A stretch of 64,000 bases of DNA from Streptomyces sp. H27-H1 (GCF_026627445.1 NZ_JAPNLJ010000033.1:33517-97516); one strand, 5' to 3'. Shown: positions 24,849 through 34,029, numbered from the stretch's first letter. Made by a program: numbers and translations. Notes: generated by a model from the sequence alone, not told the origin.

Positions 24849-25574
24849 CTATCCGCCCCCGCACCCGACAGGAACCCGACGTTGACCTGGCAGTGGATCG
24901 GCCTGACCGTCTTCTCCCTCACCCTGCTGCCCGCCGGACTGGCGATGGCCTCCGGCTGGGCCCTCGGCCAGCCGCTTCTCCAGTGCGTGCACCGACGACC
25001 ACGCGGCCTTGACCAGCGCCTGCTTGTCGGCCCGGCTGAACTCGTCCCGCTCCGTACACTCACCCCACCCGGTCAGAGTCATCCCGCGGGCGAACCTCGC
25101 CAGCGACTCGTCGACCCGGCGCTCGGGGTGGTCGTCCCGCCGCACGATCAAAGTCCGCACGCCCGAGGCCGCCATCCCCGGCTGCCGTGAACCCTCCCCG
25201 TACGCGGCCGGCAAGGTGCGCTCCCACCGGGCCAGCAACGGCATCAGATCCACGGACTCCAGCGACAAGGCGGCCGAGTCCTCGGATGCGGCATCCATGG
25301 CCGCGCACACCAGATCAACCGCCCGCACGTAGTCCCGGGACGCCGAGGCCGACAGACCAGTAGCGTCGACGTACTCCACCCATTCATCAGCCAGCTCCGC
25401 GGCCAACCGCGGGCACCGGTAGTCCCCGGGATCGATGTACTGCAGCCGCTCCCGCCCCTGGTCATTGACCGCCACCACACGCACCCCGATCCGGTCCTCC
25501 CCGCCCGGAGCCCCCAGCGCCTGCCGCAGATGCGCCGTCCACTCAGCAGACCTCCGCCACTTGGTCCGCGCCAT
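24849..25574 (-). pseudogene. Truncated second recombinase (left element)
   Basis: The frame starts at ATG 25574, overlapping the upstream recombinase stop as TGATG. About 200 residues look genuine, from MARTKWRRSAEWTAHLRQAL to ERDEFSRADKQALVKAAWSSVHALEKR. The last part aligns in character with QPYSEAEWARLIDTCRNEVDGAFHAF of the second recombinase of the right-hand operon. After about 24,980 the frame becomes low-complexity read-through of flanking DNA. So only the N-terminal arm-binding part remains, without any catalytic domain. The element is decayed at this end. Confidence 0.6.
24882..24975 (+). pseudogene. Truncated membrane protein at recombinase junction
   Basis: From TTG 24882 (AGGA upstream) the frame gives MTWQWIGLTVFSLTLLPAGLAMASGWALG, a clean first transmembrane helix. 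It then runs into the antisense of a recombinase gene around 24,960-24,985. It looks like the 5' end of a chromosomal membrane gene cut by the mobile DNA. The remainder is not visible. Confidence 0.4.
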
Positions 25575-27049
25575 CAGCACGCCCCTGCCGGCTGCTCCAA
25601 CTGGAAGGCCCTGGAGGCGATCTGTGCGTAGGTAGCCTCTTCCGCCGGGTCGCCGAGCCACCCGGCGAACGCCGCCTCGTACTCGTGCACCAGGTCGTCG
25701 GTGTACTCGAGGTACGCGTACGTGGTCTCCGGGCTGGAATGACCGAGCCTGCGGCTGACGATCAGCAGCGGGTTGTAGCGGATGCGCCCGCTCAAGTAGG
25801 AGCGATGCCGACGCCGCCGCGCCACCAGGTCCGGCTCGGCCCCGTCCATCTGCCGCTCCAGATAGGTCAACAGCTGCAAGGCGTACGTGTGGCGCAGATC
25901 GTGCCAGCGCCACCTCTTGGCCGGCAGCCGCGGCGTCGTCTCATCGGCCAGGGCCACCATCCGGCGCCACGCGGCGTGCCGGTACCGCTTCCAAGAGTCC
26001 GCCCCCGGCATGAGTCCGCCTCGCCCGAGAAACACCGCCATGGCCTCCAGCCCGAACTCGCCTTCCCACACCGTGATCCGGCGCAACTTCGGCGGCATCG
26101 CCTGCATCACGAACACCTGCCGGACACCGTCGAGCGTGCCGTGAACCCGGCCCGTTTCCGGCTCGACACGGGAGACGACGAACAGCTCCCGGTGCCGGCG
26201 CTCCAGCCGCCGGGCCGCGGTCGCGGTGAACTCCGGTCGCTCCAGCAGGCAGTAGGTCTCCACAGCCCGCACGGCCTGCTCGGGGAGGAAGACTCCCCGG
26301 GTCTTGCCGTACTTCGCGCACGCCTGGATGGTGAACTCGGTCTCGTCCCCAGGATGGTCCACTCCCATGCCGAGCTCGGGCAGCAGTACCGTGGCCCACT
26401 CCTGCCACCGCATCCCGCTGCACACCGCCAGATCCGCCCCCGCCCGGTCGCGATGCGGGGAACTCCCCCGGTAGGACCGGTTCAGCCGCGAGTCCGGGCC
26501 CTGCCCGCCGAGCCCGACATCCCGGAAGTACCGATACTGCTCCAGACTCAGGTGCCGGATGTCCATCCCGCGCCGAGTCCTCGAACTCAGTGCGTTCCGT
26601 CCCCGTGACGCCACCCGCACGGGCCGCCGCCGCAGGTAGTTCTGCTCGACCGCGAAGGCGAAGAACTGGTCCAAGATCGATGATTCCTTCGACCACGCCG
26701 AAGAACCGATGGGCTTCTCCTGCAGCTGCGTGCGCGACTTCTTGTAGGCCACCAAGTCGGCCTCGGTGGCCATGAGCACCGAGCGGTCACGCTTGGCCTG
26801 ATGGGCATCGAACCGGGCCATGATCCGCCCGTAGTCCTTCATCGTGCCCTCGGCCAGATCCGCGTACGACATACTCCGGCCCCACGCGCACAGGGGCTCC
26901 ACCGGCATCATCGTCTCGTCATCCAAGAAGACCGGCGTGCCGTCGGAGATCCCGTGGAGCTCCAGCAACCGCGCTGCGTCAGTGCCCGTGAGAACCGGGC
27001 TGTCCAAATACCGGCGCACCAGCGCCATGTCAACCGTGAACAACTGCAT
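25574..27049 (-). CDS. Tyrosine recombinase (first gene, left element)
   Basis: A 491-residue site-specific recombinase. ATG 27049 is chosen because GGGAGGT lies 8 bp upstream; ATG 27070 is in frame but lacks a site. The N-terminal SAM-like domain (about 60-150) contains MKDYGRIMARFDAHQAK. Catalytic residues are visible: Arg in VCSGMRWQEW, the HDLRHTYALQLL box, LGHSSPETTYAYLEY with the His and the nucleophilic Tyr. Its TGATG coupling to a second recombinase is the same arrangement as at 61,682. It may still be active on its own sites, though its partner is truncated. Confidence 0.85.
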   Translation of the reverse strand: MQLFTVDMALVRRYLDSPVLTGTDAARLLELHGISDGTPVFLDDETMMPVEPLCAWGRSMSYADLAEGTMKDYGRIMARFDAHQAKRDRSVLMATEADLVAYKKSRTQLQEKPIGSSAWSKESSILDQFFAFAVEQNYLRRRPVRVASRGRNALSSRTRRGMDIRHLSLEQYRYFRDVGLGGQGPDSRLNRSYRGSSPHRDRAGADLAVCSGMRWQEWATVLLPELGMGVDHPGDETEFTIQACAKYGKTRGVFLPEQAVRAVETYCLLERPEFTATAARRLERRHRELFVVSRVEPETGRVHGTLDGVRQVFVMQAMPPKLRRITVWEGEFGLEAMAVFLGRGGLMPGADSWKRYRHAAWRRMVALADETTPRLPAKRWRWHDLRHTYALQLLTYLERQMDGAEPDLVARRRRHRSYLSGRIRYNPLLIVSRRLGHSSPETTYAYLEYTDDLVHEYEAAFAGWLGDPAEEATYAQIASRAFQLEQPAGAC

Positions 27050-27177
27050 GCTCGTCACCTCCCGAGACATCTGGGAGAAGAGAGATAGCAGTCAGCGGAG
27101 AGCCAAGAGGACACCGTTCACCGGTACGAGGGACCTGCCATGAGACAAAACTGAAACGCCCCAAGAAATCGAGCGCT

Positions 27178-27441
27178 GGGTCGTGCCCGCTGCACCCGCA
27201 CAGGCGAGCTGGACGAACAGGGCCGCGGCGATCGCGACCTGCCAGGCAAGCCCGGGGGCGGCGAGGAGCAGGGGCAGCTGGGTGCAGGGGGTCAGTGCGA
27301 GGGCGCCGAGCATCATCGGACCGGGTCCGTAGCGCCGGCTGAGGGCCGGGGCGGCCAGCGCCCCGCCCGCGGCTCCCAGGGCGCCGACACCGAGGACCCT
27401 CCCGAAGACGGTCGGGGTCATCGCCAGATCCCGCAGCAGGT
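27178..27441 (-). pseudogene. MFS transporter, C-terminal fragment
   Basis: Minus-strand text NLLRDLAMTPTVFGRVLGVG, ALGAAGGALAAPALSRRYG, APGLAWQVAIAAALFVQLA and AGAAGTTQRSI is the second half of an MFS exporter of the macrolide-efflux type. It begins abruptly at the island edge (27,436-27,441). Joining it to the fragment at 63,244-63,879 restores ALNTLWALYLLRDLAMTPT in frame. After QRSI (about 27,178) it again breaks, running into the upstream region of the left recombinase. So the gene was hit twice. Confidence 0.8.
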
Positions 27442-27451
27442 TTGTTTCTGC
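27436..27451. other. Left attachment site of the island
   Basis: Core GCAGGT followed inside the island by the arm TTGTTTCTGC. It pairs with the right site at 63,234-63,249. Crossover within the 6-bp core explains the split of the MFS gene. Confidence 0.7.
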
Positions 27452-27743
27452 AGTGACTGTGTCCCCCGCAGGCTGTGTTGCTTTACAGCCGAGCCGCTGA
27501 TTCGGCCTGTGTCGCATTCGCGCAGCTCATCGTGTCGCTTTCTCTGGTGCCGGCACGTGACGAAGCCCACACTCTAGCGAGCGGTCCGGTGCGCGGGGTC
27601 AGGACAACGAAGTCGGTCCAGTCGGCTGTCTTTGTCGACGGTCATGTAATGCCCCATCAGCAGCGTCACCTTCCCCGACCAGCCGTTCGAGGAGTTTCGA
27701 CCTTTCCGCTTGGAGCATCAGACCAGAACGTCATCATCGAGCT
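27452..27743. other. Left-end non-coding stretch of the island
   Basis: About 290 bp between the left attachment site and the glycosylase-like gene. I see no supported gene, strong hairpin or repeated motif. A promoter for the downstream gene is expected but not clear. Confidence 0.4.
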
Positions 27744-28352
27744 ATGACCGCACTCAGCCTTGCCCAGCGGCTCGCCGACCACGTTCAGCATCTTCTTGGC
27801 GACGGCCCGTTTTCCCAGCCCGGCGGATGGATCCACATGGGTGCTGTCATCTGCGACGCCAGCTTCCACGCTCGCTGCAAGTACGAGGCGGCCCTCAGAC
27901 CGCGGCTTCTCCGGCTTCAAGCGGACTGGCCCGATGCGGCAACGGTCCGCGGCTTCCAGGGCCGGCTCGCCACAGAGGACCTTGCCCTGGCCATGGATTT
28001 CAATGATTCCCGGAAGGTTGCAACGGCCCACGCCATCACCGGCCTTCTGGCTGCCAACGGGGTCGACACCCGCGATGATCTCCACGCATGGCTCGACCAC
28101 CAGGCCAATCGCGCAGCTTTGCGGACGGTGAAAGGGGTGGGACCGAAGAGCATCGACTACATCGGCAACCTCGTCGGCCGTTCGCAGGTCGCCGTCGACG
28201 TGCATCTACGCGCCTTCGCTGCGGACGCGGGTGTTCCAGAACTCCGCTACGAGCAACTGCGAACCGTGTACGAGGAAGCCGCCGTACTTCTCGGGCACGA
28301 CGAAGGTGCGCTGGAGCATGCCATCTGGCGGCACCAGTCGGGGGCCGCGTAG
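27744..28352 (+). CDS. HhH-GPD DNA glycosylase-like protein
   Basis: A 202-residue helical protein. The helix-hairpin-helix is RTVKGVGPKSIDYIGNLVG (about 125-145), with a Lys in the position of the endonuclease III Schiff-base Lys, followed by VAVDVHLRAFAADAG, matching the conserved VDxHVxR segment with its catalytic Asp. No C-terminal [4Fe-4S] cysteine loop is present. It is therefore a cluster-less member of the superfamily, and the enzymatic activity is unproved. First gene inside the island; DNA repair or element maintenance is possible. Ribosome site weak. Confidence 0.6.
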   Translation: MTALSLAQRLADHVQHLLGDGPFSQPGGWIHMGAVICDASFHARCKYEAALRPRLLRLQADWPDAATVRGFQGRLATEDLALAMDFNDSRKVATAHAITGLLAANGVDTRDDLHAWLDHQANRAALRTVKGVGPKSIDYIGNLVGRSQVAVDVHLRAFAADAGVPELRYEQLRTVYEEAAVLLGHDEGALEHAIWRHQSGAA

Positions 28353-28505
28353 CCATCACTTCTGCCGCCAGCCACCCGCAACACAGAACTGCGCGTCCTG
28401 TCGAACGATTGAGCGGGGAAGGTGGTGCTGTTCTTTCTGATGGGAAACGGCAGAGAAGAACGACGGGGCGGGCTGGTCAGTTGATGGGGCCGAACAGGTC
28501 GGCGA

Positions 28506-29699
28506 TCAGTTCCCTGCCCGCTCAACGGGTTCGAAGTTCGCTCGGTTGTCGGAAGCGCAGGCAGATGTCAGCAGCTCGACGGTTCGGTCGATGTCGTCGG
28601 CGGTGGTCCAGCGGCCCAGCGAGATGCGAAGGGCGGCGAGGCCGCGGGAGTCGGGCAGGCCCATGGCGCTCAGCACCGGGGAGGGCCGGTGGTCGCCGCT
28701 GTGGCACGCCGAGCCGGTAGAGGCGGCAATCTCCGGTACGGCTTCGAGGAGTTCGTGGCCGCGGATGCCGTCGATGCTGATGTTGAGGGTGTTGGGCAGG
28801 CGCGGTTCGGCGGGGCCGTTGAGGCGGATGCGGCCGGGGAGCCGGGCGCTGAGGCCGGCGTGGAGGCGGTCGCGCAGTGCGGCGATGCGCCGGTCGCCGC
28901 CCTCGGCCAGTTCATCGGCAGCCAGTTGGGCGGCGGCGCCCAGGGCGATGGAGAGGGCGACGTTCTCGGTGCCGGAGCGCAGGCCGTGTTCCTGGCCGCC
29001 GCCGTAGATCAGCGGCTCGAGAGTGACGTCTTGACGTACGTACAGGGCGGCGATGCCCTTCGGGGCGTACATCTTGTGGCCGACGATCGTCATGAGGTCG
29101 ACGCCCAGGTCCCGTACGTCCAGGGGGATCTTTCCAGCGGCCTGGGCGGCGTCACAGTGGAAGAGGGCGCCGTGTGCGCGGGTGATGCGGGCGAGTTCGG
29201 TGATGGGCTGGAGGGCGCCGGTCTCGTTGTTGGCGGCCATGATCGAGACGAGGGCGGTGCGCTTGGTGAGTGCGGCGCTCAGTGTCGCCGGGTCGACCAG
29301 GCCGTCGCCGTCGACGGGCAAGTACGTCACCTCGGCGCCATGATGCCGTTCGAGGGCGTGGCAGGTTTCCAGAACGCCCGGGTGCTCGGTGGCCTGGGTG
29401 ATCACATGCGGGTGGTCGGTCTTGGTGGCGAGCGCGGCACCGCGCAGGGCGAGGTTGTCGGCCTCGGATCCGGAGCCGGTGAAGACGATCTCCGCGGGGT
29501 CCGCACCGATGAGCTCGGCAACCTGCCGGCGAGCATGTGTGAGGGCCCGCTGAGGCTCCGCACCGTATGCGTGGCTGCTGGAGGGGTTGCCGAACCAGGC
29601 CGCCAGATAGGGGAGCATCGCCTCGGTGACCTTCGGGTCGACCGGGGTGGTCGCGTTGTAGTCCAGATAGACGGGGCTGCCGTCGAGTGCCGGGATCAC
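28506..29699 (-). CDS. Cysteine desulfurase (NifS/IscS class)
   Basis: A 397-residue PLP enzyme from GTG 29699, overlapping the upstream stop as GTGA. Motifs include VYLDYNATTPVDPKV, GSGSEADNLALRG, TEHPGVLETC with the cofactor-stacking His, SIMAANNETGALQPI, the Schiff-base Lys in VGHKMYAPKGIAALY, and the catalytic Cys in STGSACHSGDHRPSPVL. It releases cysteine sulfur as enzyme-bound persulfide. The partner is probably the rhodanese domain of the preceding ArsR fusion. With the divergent metallo-beta-lactamase/rhodanese gene it forms a sulfane-sulfur module. Confidence 0.9.
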   Translation of the reverse strand: MIPALDGSPVYLDYNATTPVDPKVTEAMLPYLAAWFGNPSSSHAYGAEPQRALTHARRQVAELIGADPAEIVFTGSGSEADNLALRGAALATKTDHPHVITQATEHPGVLETCHALERHHGAEVTYLPVDGDGLVDPATLSAALTKRTALVSIMAANNETGALQPITELARITRAHGALFHCDAAQAAGKIPLDVRDLGVDLMTIVGHKMYAPKGIAALYVRQDVTLEPLIYGGGQEHGLRSGTENVALSIALGAAAQLAADELAEGGDRRIAALRDRLHAGLSARLPGRIRLNGPAEPRLPNTLNISIDGIRGHELLEAVPEIAASTGSACHSGDHRPSPVLSAMGLPDSRGLAALRISLGRWTTADDIDRTVELLTSACASDNRANFEPVERAGN

Positions 29700-30364
29700 G
29701 CGGCGGCTCCGCTGGCCACAGGCAGCTCGGCCAGTCGCCACTCCAGCATGCCGTCGGTCAGCCGGACCGCCCGGCGGCCATGTGCTTGCAGGAGACGTAC
29801 GGCGTCGTAGGCGAGGACGCAGTAGGCGCCGCGACAATACGCCACCACTTCGGTGTTGGCAGGCAGCTCGGCAATACGCTCGGCGAGCTGATCGACCGGG
29901 ATGGAGATCGCGCCGGGGATGTGTCCGGCGGCGTACTCCTCGGCCGGCCGGACGTCGAGGACGACGACGTCACCTTCCTCGGCGCGGGCCAGCAGCGCCT
30001 CGCGGTCGACCTCCTCCGCCTCGTCCGTGCCCAGATATGCGGTGCGGGCGGGCTCGACGTCGGCCTGGTGGGTCTGGGCGACCTGGCGAAGCAGGGCATA
30101 GAGGGCGGCGACATCGTCGCCGGCCAGCCGGTAGTGGATGCGTACGCCGTCGCGGCGGGTGGCCACGAGCCCGGCCTGCTTGAGGGTCTGCAGATGGGCC
30201 GAGGCGGTGGTCAGGTTCAGCCCGGCCGCTTTGGCGAGCGCGTCGACGGTGCGCTCGCCCTGCGCCAGCAGATCGAGCAGTTCCAGGCGCTTTCCGCTGC
30301 TGAGTGCTTTGCCGGTGCGTGCGAAGGCGTCGTACAGCGCGGCTTTGCGCGCGGGGTCTCCCAT
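29696..30364 (-). CDS. ArsR-type repressor fused to a rhodanese domain
   Basis: A 222-residue protein. ATG 30364 is preferred because GGAGGA precedes it by 6 bp; ATG 30376 is in frame. Residues 1-90 form an ArsR winged helix (RLELLDLLAQGERTVDALAKAAG, TASAHLQTLKQAGLVATRRDG). Residues about 120-215 form a rhodanese with DVRPAEEYAAGHIPGAISIP and active-site CRGAYC. Such fusions may sense persulfides through the rhodanese Cys; this is inference. Coupled to the cysteine desulfurase by GTGA. A palindrome, TTCCATGGAA, lies just upstream and is shared with the divergent gene at 30,450. Confidence 0.87.
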   Translation of the reverse strand: MGDPARKAALYDAFARTGKALSSGKRLELLDLLAQGERTVDALAKAAGLNLTTASAHLQTLKQAGLVATRRDGVRIHYRLAGDDVAALYALLRQVAQTHQADVEPARTAYLGTDEAEEVDREALLARAEEGDVVVLDVRPAEEYAAGHIPGAISIPVDQLAERIAELPANTEVVAYCRGAYCVLAYDAVRLLQAHGRRAVRLTDGMLEWRLAELPVASGAAA

Positions 30365-30378
30365 GGCATCCTCCATCG

Positions 30379-30388
30379 TTCCATGGAA
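30379..30388. promoter_or_regulatory. Palindromic operator of the ArsR-rhodanese repressor
   Basis: TTCCATGGAA, with A/T-rich flanks (ATATTG), sits 15 bp before the ArsR-rhodanese start and 61 bp before the divergent persulfide dioxygenase-like gene. It is the only clear symmetric element in the 85-bp gap. Confidence 0.5.
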
Positions 30389-30449
30389 TATTGTAGCTAA
30401 GGGCGGGTGCTGAAGCGACCCGCACCTTCCGTGACTCCTGGAGGACCTG

Positions 30450-31814
30450 ATGGGCTTCGCCGACGATCACTTGATACCGCTGGTCGATGAGGGTCTGGGC
30501 AACAGCGCCTACCTCGTCGACCTCGGCGACGGACGGGCCCTGGCCGTGGACGCGAGCCGTGATCTGCGCCCCCTGCGCCAGGCAGCCGAGCGGCGGGGCC
30601 TCACGGTCGCCTTCGCCGCCGACACCCACCTGCACGCCGACTTCCTCTCCGGTGCCGTGCAGCTGGCCGCAGACGACGGCGCGGCCGTACTGGCCTCCGC
30701 CACCGGCAACCGGTCCTTCCCGCACACCGCGCTCGCCGACGGCGACGAGACGGATCTCGGCGGCCTGACTCTGCGCGCGCTGGCCACCCCCGGCCACACC
30801 GACGAGCACCTGTCCTTCCTGCTCCTGGACGGCACCCGCGAACTCGGAGTCTTCACCGGCGGATCCCTGATCGTCGGCTCGGCCGCCCGTACGGACTTGC
30901 TCGGCGACGACCGCGCGGAGGAGCTGGCCCGCGCCCAGTACCACTCGCTACGGCGCCTGGCCGAGCTTCCGGACGCGACGGCGGTATGGCCGACGCACGG
31001 CGTCGGGTCCTTCTGCTCCGCACCGCCAGGTGCCGAGCGCACCACCACCATCGCCGCGCCGAAGCGGGCCAACCCCCTGCTCGCCGCACCGGACGAGGAC
31101 ACCTTCGTACGGCAGTTGCTCGGCAGCCTCGGCTCCTACCCCGCGTACTTCGACCGCCTGGGTGAGGCGAACCGGCGCGGGCCCGCCGTTCTCCGCTCAG
31201 CTCCGACTCTCCCCGCGCTCTCCCTGGACCAAGTGCGCCACCTGATCAGCGAGGGCGCCGAGATCATCGACGTACGCCCCATCGCCGACTTCGCCGCAGG
31301 CCACATCCCCGGCGCCGTCTCCATCCCACTGCGGGACCAGTTCGCCACCTGGCTGGGCTGGCTGCTGTCGGATGACACCCCACTCGTCTTCGTCACCAGC
31401 CCCGGCCAGGACCTCGCCGAACTCACCTGGCAGGCCCTGAAAATCGGCTACGAGCGACTGGCAGGACACCTCGGCGGGGGCATGGATACCTGGACCGCAG
31501 ACAGGGGAGAGCAGGAACGCATCGAACTGCTCACCGCCGACCGGATAGCCGAGCGCCCCGTCCTCGACATCCGTCAGCGGGCCGAGCACATCGCCGGACA
31601 CATCCCCGGCGCGATCCACATCGAACTCGGCAACCTCACCGGCCAAGCCGACCAAGCACTGGAGGGCGCGGTGGTCGCCTGCGGCCACGGGGAACGCGCC
31701 ATGACCGCCGCCAGCCTCCTCCAGCGCACCGGCCATGAGAACCTCGCCGTCCTGGACGGCGGACCCGCCGACTGGGCAAAGGCCACCGGCCGTCCCCTGG
31801 AGGAGACCGCGTGA
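30450..31814 (+). CDS. Metallo-beta-lactamase/rhodanese persulfide-processing protein
   Basis: A 454-residue protein with GGAGGACC ribosome site. The N-terminal metallo-beta-lactamase domain (1-240) is ETHE1-like: AADTHLHADFLSGA, ALATPGHTDEHLSF and VWPTHGVGSFC supply the Fe ligands. Two rhodanese-like domains follow: EIIDVRPIADFAAGHIPGAVSIP with no Cys at its active loop (FVTSPGQDL), and VLDIRQRAEHIAGHIPGAIHIE with Cys in VACGHGERAM. This is the CstB layout: oxidation of low-molecular-weight persulfide to sulfite plus transfer of sulfane sulfur. Overlaps the MFS gene by GTGA. Confidence 0.85.
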   Translation: MGFADDHLIPLVDEGLGNSAYLVDLGDGRALAVDASRDLRPLRQAAERRGLTVAFAADTHLHADFLSGAVQLAADDGAAVLASATGNRSFPHTALADGDETDLGGLTLRALATPGHTDEHLSFLLLDGTRELGVFTGGSLIVGSAARTDLLGDDRAEELARAQYHSLRRLAELPDATAVWPTHGVGSFCSAPPGAERTTTIAAPKRANPLLAAPDEDTFVRQLLGSLGSYPAYFDRLGEANRRGPAVLRSAPTLPALSLDQVRHLISEGAEIIDVRPIADFAAGHIPGAVSIPLRDQFATWLGWLLSDDTPLVFVTSPGQDLAELTWQALKIGYERLAGHLGGGMDTWTADRGEQERIELLTADRIAERPVLDIRQRAEHIAGHIPGAIHIELGNLTGQADQALEGAVVACGHGERAMTAASLLQRTGHENLAVLDGGPADWAKATGRPLEETA

Positions 31815-33079
31815 CCACGCACGCCACCGGCGAGACCCGCCCCGGAATACGCCTCGGGCTACGGGCCAATCTCACCCAGTTCAGCCTGCTCGTCGTGGTC
31901 AACGCCCTGGTCGGCGGCATGCTCGGGCAGGAACGCACCATCCTGCCGCTGTTGGCCGACGACGTCTTCCACCTGTCCGCGTACACCGCGGCCATGACCT
32001 ACATTCTGGCCTTCGGTGCCACCAAGGCCGTCACCAATTTCTTCGCCGGCACCTGGTCCGACCGCTACGGTCGCAAACCGGTCCTGATCGCCGGATGGCT
32101 GATCGCCCTGCCTGTGCCCGCAATGCTCGCCTGGGGCCCGTCATGGGGCTGGATCATCGCCGCAAACATCCTGCTCGGAGTCAACCAGGGCTTGACCTGG
32201 TCGACCACCGTCATCATGAAGATCGACCTGGCCGGCCCAGAGCGTCGCGGCCTGGCCATGGGCTTCAACGAGGCCGCCGGATACGTGGCCGTCGCCGCCA
32301 CCGCCGTGGCCACCGGTGCCATCGCCGAGCACGCCGGGCTGCGCCCCGAGCCATTCCTGCTCGGCGCCGCCTACGTCGTACTGGCGCTGGGCCTGTCCAC
32401 GCTCGCGGTCCGCGAGACCCGCGACCACGCCCGCTTCGAAGCAGCCCGCCACAAAACCCTCGCGGACAGCGAGCACGACGGGGAACTGACCACCGGCCAG
32501 ATCGCCCGCCTCACCAGCCTGCGTGACAAGGCCCTGTCCGCCGCCAGCCAGGCCGGCCTGGTCAACAACCTCAACGACGCCCTCGCCTGGGGCATCTTCC
32601 CCCTGCTCTTCGCCGCCCACGGCATGTCCATCGCGCAGATCGGCATCCTCGCCGCCCTCTACCCGGCCGTCTGGGGCGCCGGACAGATGCTCACCGGCTG
32701 GTGGTCCGACCGCATCGGACGCAAACACCTGATCACCACCGGGATGCTGCTCCAGGCCGCCGCTATCGCGCTGGTTGCCGCGGGCACCACCTTCGGCGTC
32801 TGGGCCACCGCCCAAGTCCTCCTCGGTCTTGGGACCGCCCTCGTCTACCCCACCTTGCTCGCCGTCATCGGCGACGTCGCCCACCCCGCCTGGCGCGCCC
32901 GCGCCGTCGGCGTCTACCGCCTGTGGCGCGACGGCGGCTTTGCCGTCGGCGCCCTCCTCGCCGGAGCCCTCGCCGACGCCTACAGCCTGACCACCGCCAT
33001 CTATGTCATCGCCGCTCTCACCGCCGCTTCCGGCCTGGTGGTGGCGGTGAGGATGTACGAGACACACCCCCGCACCTGA
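31811..33079 (+). CDS. MFS transporter of the sulfur operon
   Basis: A 422-residue protein with twelve predicted helices from GTG 31811, overlapping the preceding stop. It has the MFS loop motif NFFAGTWSDRYGRKPVLIAGW after TM2 and GWWSDRIGRKHLITTGM in the second half. A hydrophilic central loop (about 205-245) has charged residues. Translational coupling to the persulfide-processing enzyme suggests export or import of a sulfur compound, such as thiosulfate, sulfite or a thiol, but the substrate cannot be read from sequence. Confidence 0.8.
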   Translation: MTTHATGETRPGIRLGLRANLTQFSLLVVVNALVGGMLGQERTILPLLADDVFHLSAYTAAMTYILAFGATKAVTNFFAGTWSDRYGRKPVLIAGWLIALPVPAMLAWGPSWGWIIAANILLGVNQGLTWSTTVIMKIDLAGPERRGLAMGFNEAAGYVAVAATAVATGAIAEHAGLRPEPFLLGAAYVVLALGLSTLAVRETRDHARFEAARHKTLADSEHDGELTTGQIARLTSLRDKALSAASQAGLVNNLNDALAWGIFPLLFAAHGMSIAQIGILAALYPAVWGAGQMLTGWWSDRIGRKHLITTGMLLQAAAIALVAAGTTFGVWATAQVLLGLGTALVYPTLLAVIGDVAHPAWRARAVGVYRLWRDGGFAVGALLAGALADAYSLTTAIYVIAALTAASGLVVAVRMYETHPRT

Positions 33080-33137
33080 CCGTTGAACTCAAGGTCGCCC
33101 TGGTCCGCACGGCGAACGCCCGCGCGATCCTGGAGGA

Positions 33138-33464
33138 GTGAACATCGAGCTCCTGGTCGTACCGGACTGCCCCCACGAGAAGCCCGCCGCCGAACAGCTG
33201 CGTCGCACGCTGGACGATCTCGGCCTGTGCGAGGTCACGTTCGCCACCCGGGTGATCAGCGATCGGGGGCAGGCTGAGGAGGTCGGCTTCGCCGGTTCCC
33301 CGACCGTCCTCATCGACGGCCGTGACCCGTTCGCCGAGCCTTCGAATTCCGTCGGGCTGACGTGCCGGATGTACCGGACCGTGAAGGGCCTGTCCGGCCT
33401 GCCGGACCCCGGCCGGCTGCGGCAGGCGCTGGCCGCCGCCCGCACGGACCGACCGGACCGCTGA
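33138..33464 (+). CDS. Small thioredoxin-like protein
   Basis: A 108-residue protein starting at GTG 33138. The N-terminus MNIELLVVPDCPHEKPAAEQL is a thioredoxin-type beta-alpha unit with a single Cys, and GFAGSPTVLIDGRDPF is the cis-Pro loop. It lacks a full CxxC. Members often lie next to metal-resistance regulators. It is 58 bp downstream of the MFS gene and probably in the same transcript. Thiol exchange on metals or persulfides is a guess. Confidence 0.65.
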   Translation: MNIELLVVPDCPHEKPAAEQLRRTLDDLGLCEVTFATRVISDRGQAEEVGFAGSPTVLIDGRDPFAEPSNSVGLTCRMYRTVKGLSGLPDPGRLRQALAAARTDRPDR

Positions 33465-33594
33465 CCCGCTTCTCGCCTCAGCGACAGGACACCCGCCGGA
33501 CCGCGTGGGCCTGCCCGACGACCGAGGCGGGATGGGCGCGGGGTCTGCCGGAGATGGCGCACAGCAGGACCCGGGGCAGCGGCCGGGGTTGATG

Positions 33595-33951
33595 TCAGTC
33601 GTGGGGCGCCAGCGCACCGAGCTGGTGATCGGCGACGCTGAGGGCCTCCTCGACCAGATTGCGCAGGTGGCCGTGGCGCAGGGCGTAGATCACTCGGCGC
33701 CCGTCCTTGCGGGTGGCCACCAGTCCGGCCAGGCGGAGCCGGGCCAGGTGCTGGCTGACCGAGGGCCGGGCCGCTCCGCATGCTTCGGCCAGCGTGGTCA
33801 CATCCGCCTCGCCCTCGCCGAGCCGGCGCAGCAGGGCCAGGCGGGTGCGGTCGGCGAGTAGCCCGAGCACTTCCACCGCCACGTCGAGTCGTTCGCCGTC
33901 GTCTGGCTCTTGCGAACGATGAGCACCTGATAGGTGCATGCGTGCATTCAT
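33595..33951 (-). CDS. ArsR-family metal-type repressor
   Basis: A 118-residue winged-helix protein (from ATG 33951; ATG 33939 is possible). The core is LLADRTRLALLRRLGEGEADVTTLAEACGAARPSVSQHLARLRLAGLVATRKDGRRVIYAL. C-terminal His residues (RHGHLRNLVEEALSVADHQLG) resemble the alpha-5 Zn/Ni site of CzrA/SmtB relatives. It is divergent from a His-rich CDF exporter at 34,030, the expected target. No ribosome site is visible; the operator overlaps the start, so a leaderless mRNA is plausible. Confidence 0.82.
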   Translation of the reverse strand: MNARMHLSGAHRSQEPDDGERLDVAVEVLGLLADRTRLALLRRLGEGEADVTTLAEACGAARPSVSQHLARLRLAGLVATRKDGRRVIYALRHGHLRNLVEEALSVADHQLGALAPHD

Positions 33952-33956
33952 ACGCA
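33939..33956. promoter_or_regulatory. ArsR operator TGCGT-N8-ACGCA
   Basis: The inverted repeat TGCGT-GCATTCAT-ACGCA covers the arsR start and faces the CDF gene 74 bp away. An AT-rich centre and position fit an ArsR/SmtB operator for the divergent pair. Confidence 0.55.
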
Positions 33957-34029
33957 CATGATGTGAGACTGGATCGCGGGTGTCCAGCCGGCACTCCCCT
34001 TGTCCCCCGATCCGGAAGGCGCTGAGCCA

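Noticed and set aside
30450..31814. Class B beta-lactamase
   Set aside because: The metal motif and two fused rhodanese domains fit ETHE1/CstB-type persulfide enzymes, not antibiotic hydrolases.
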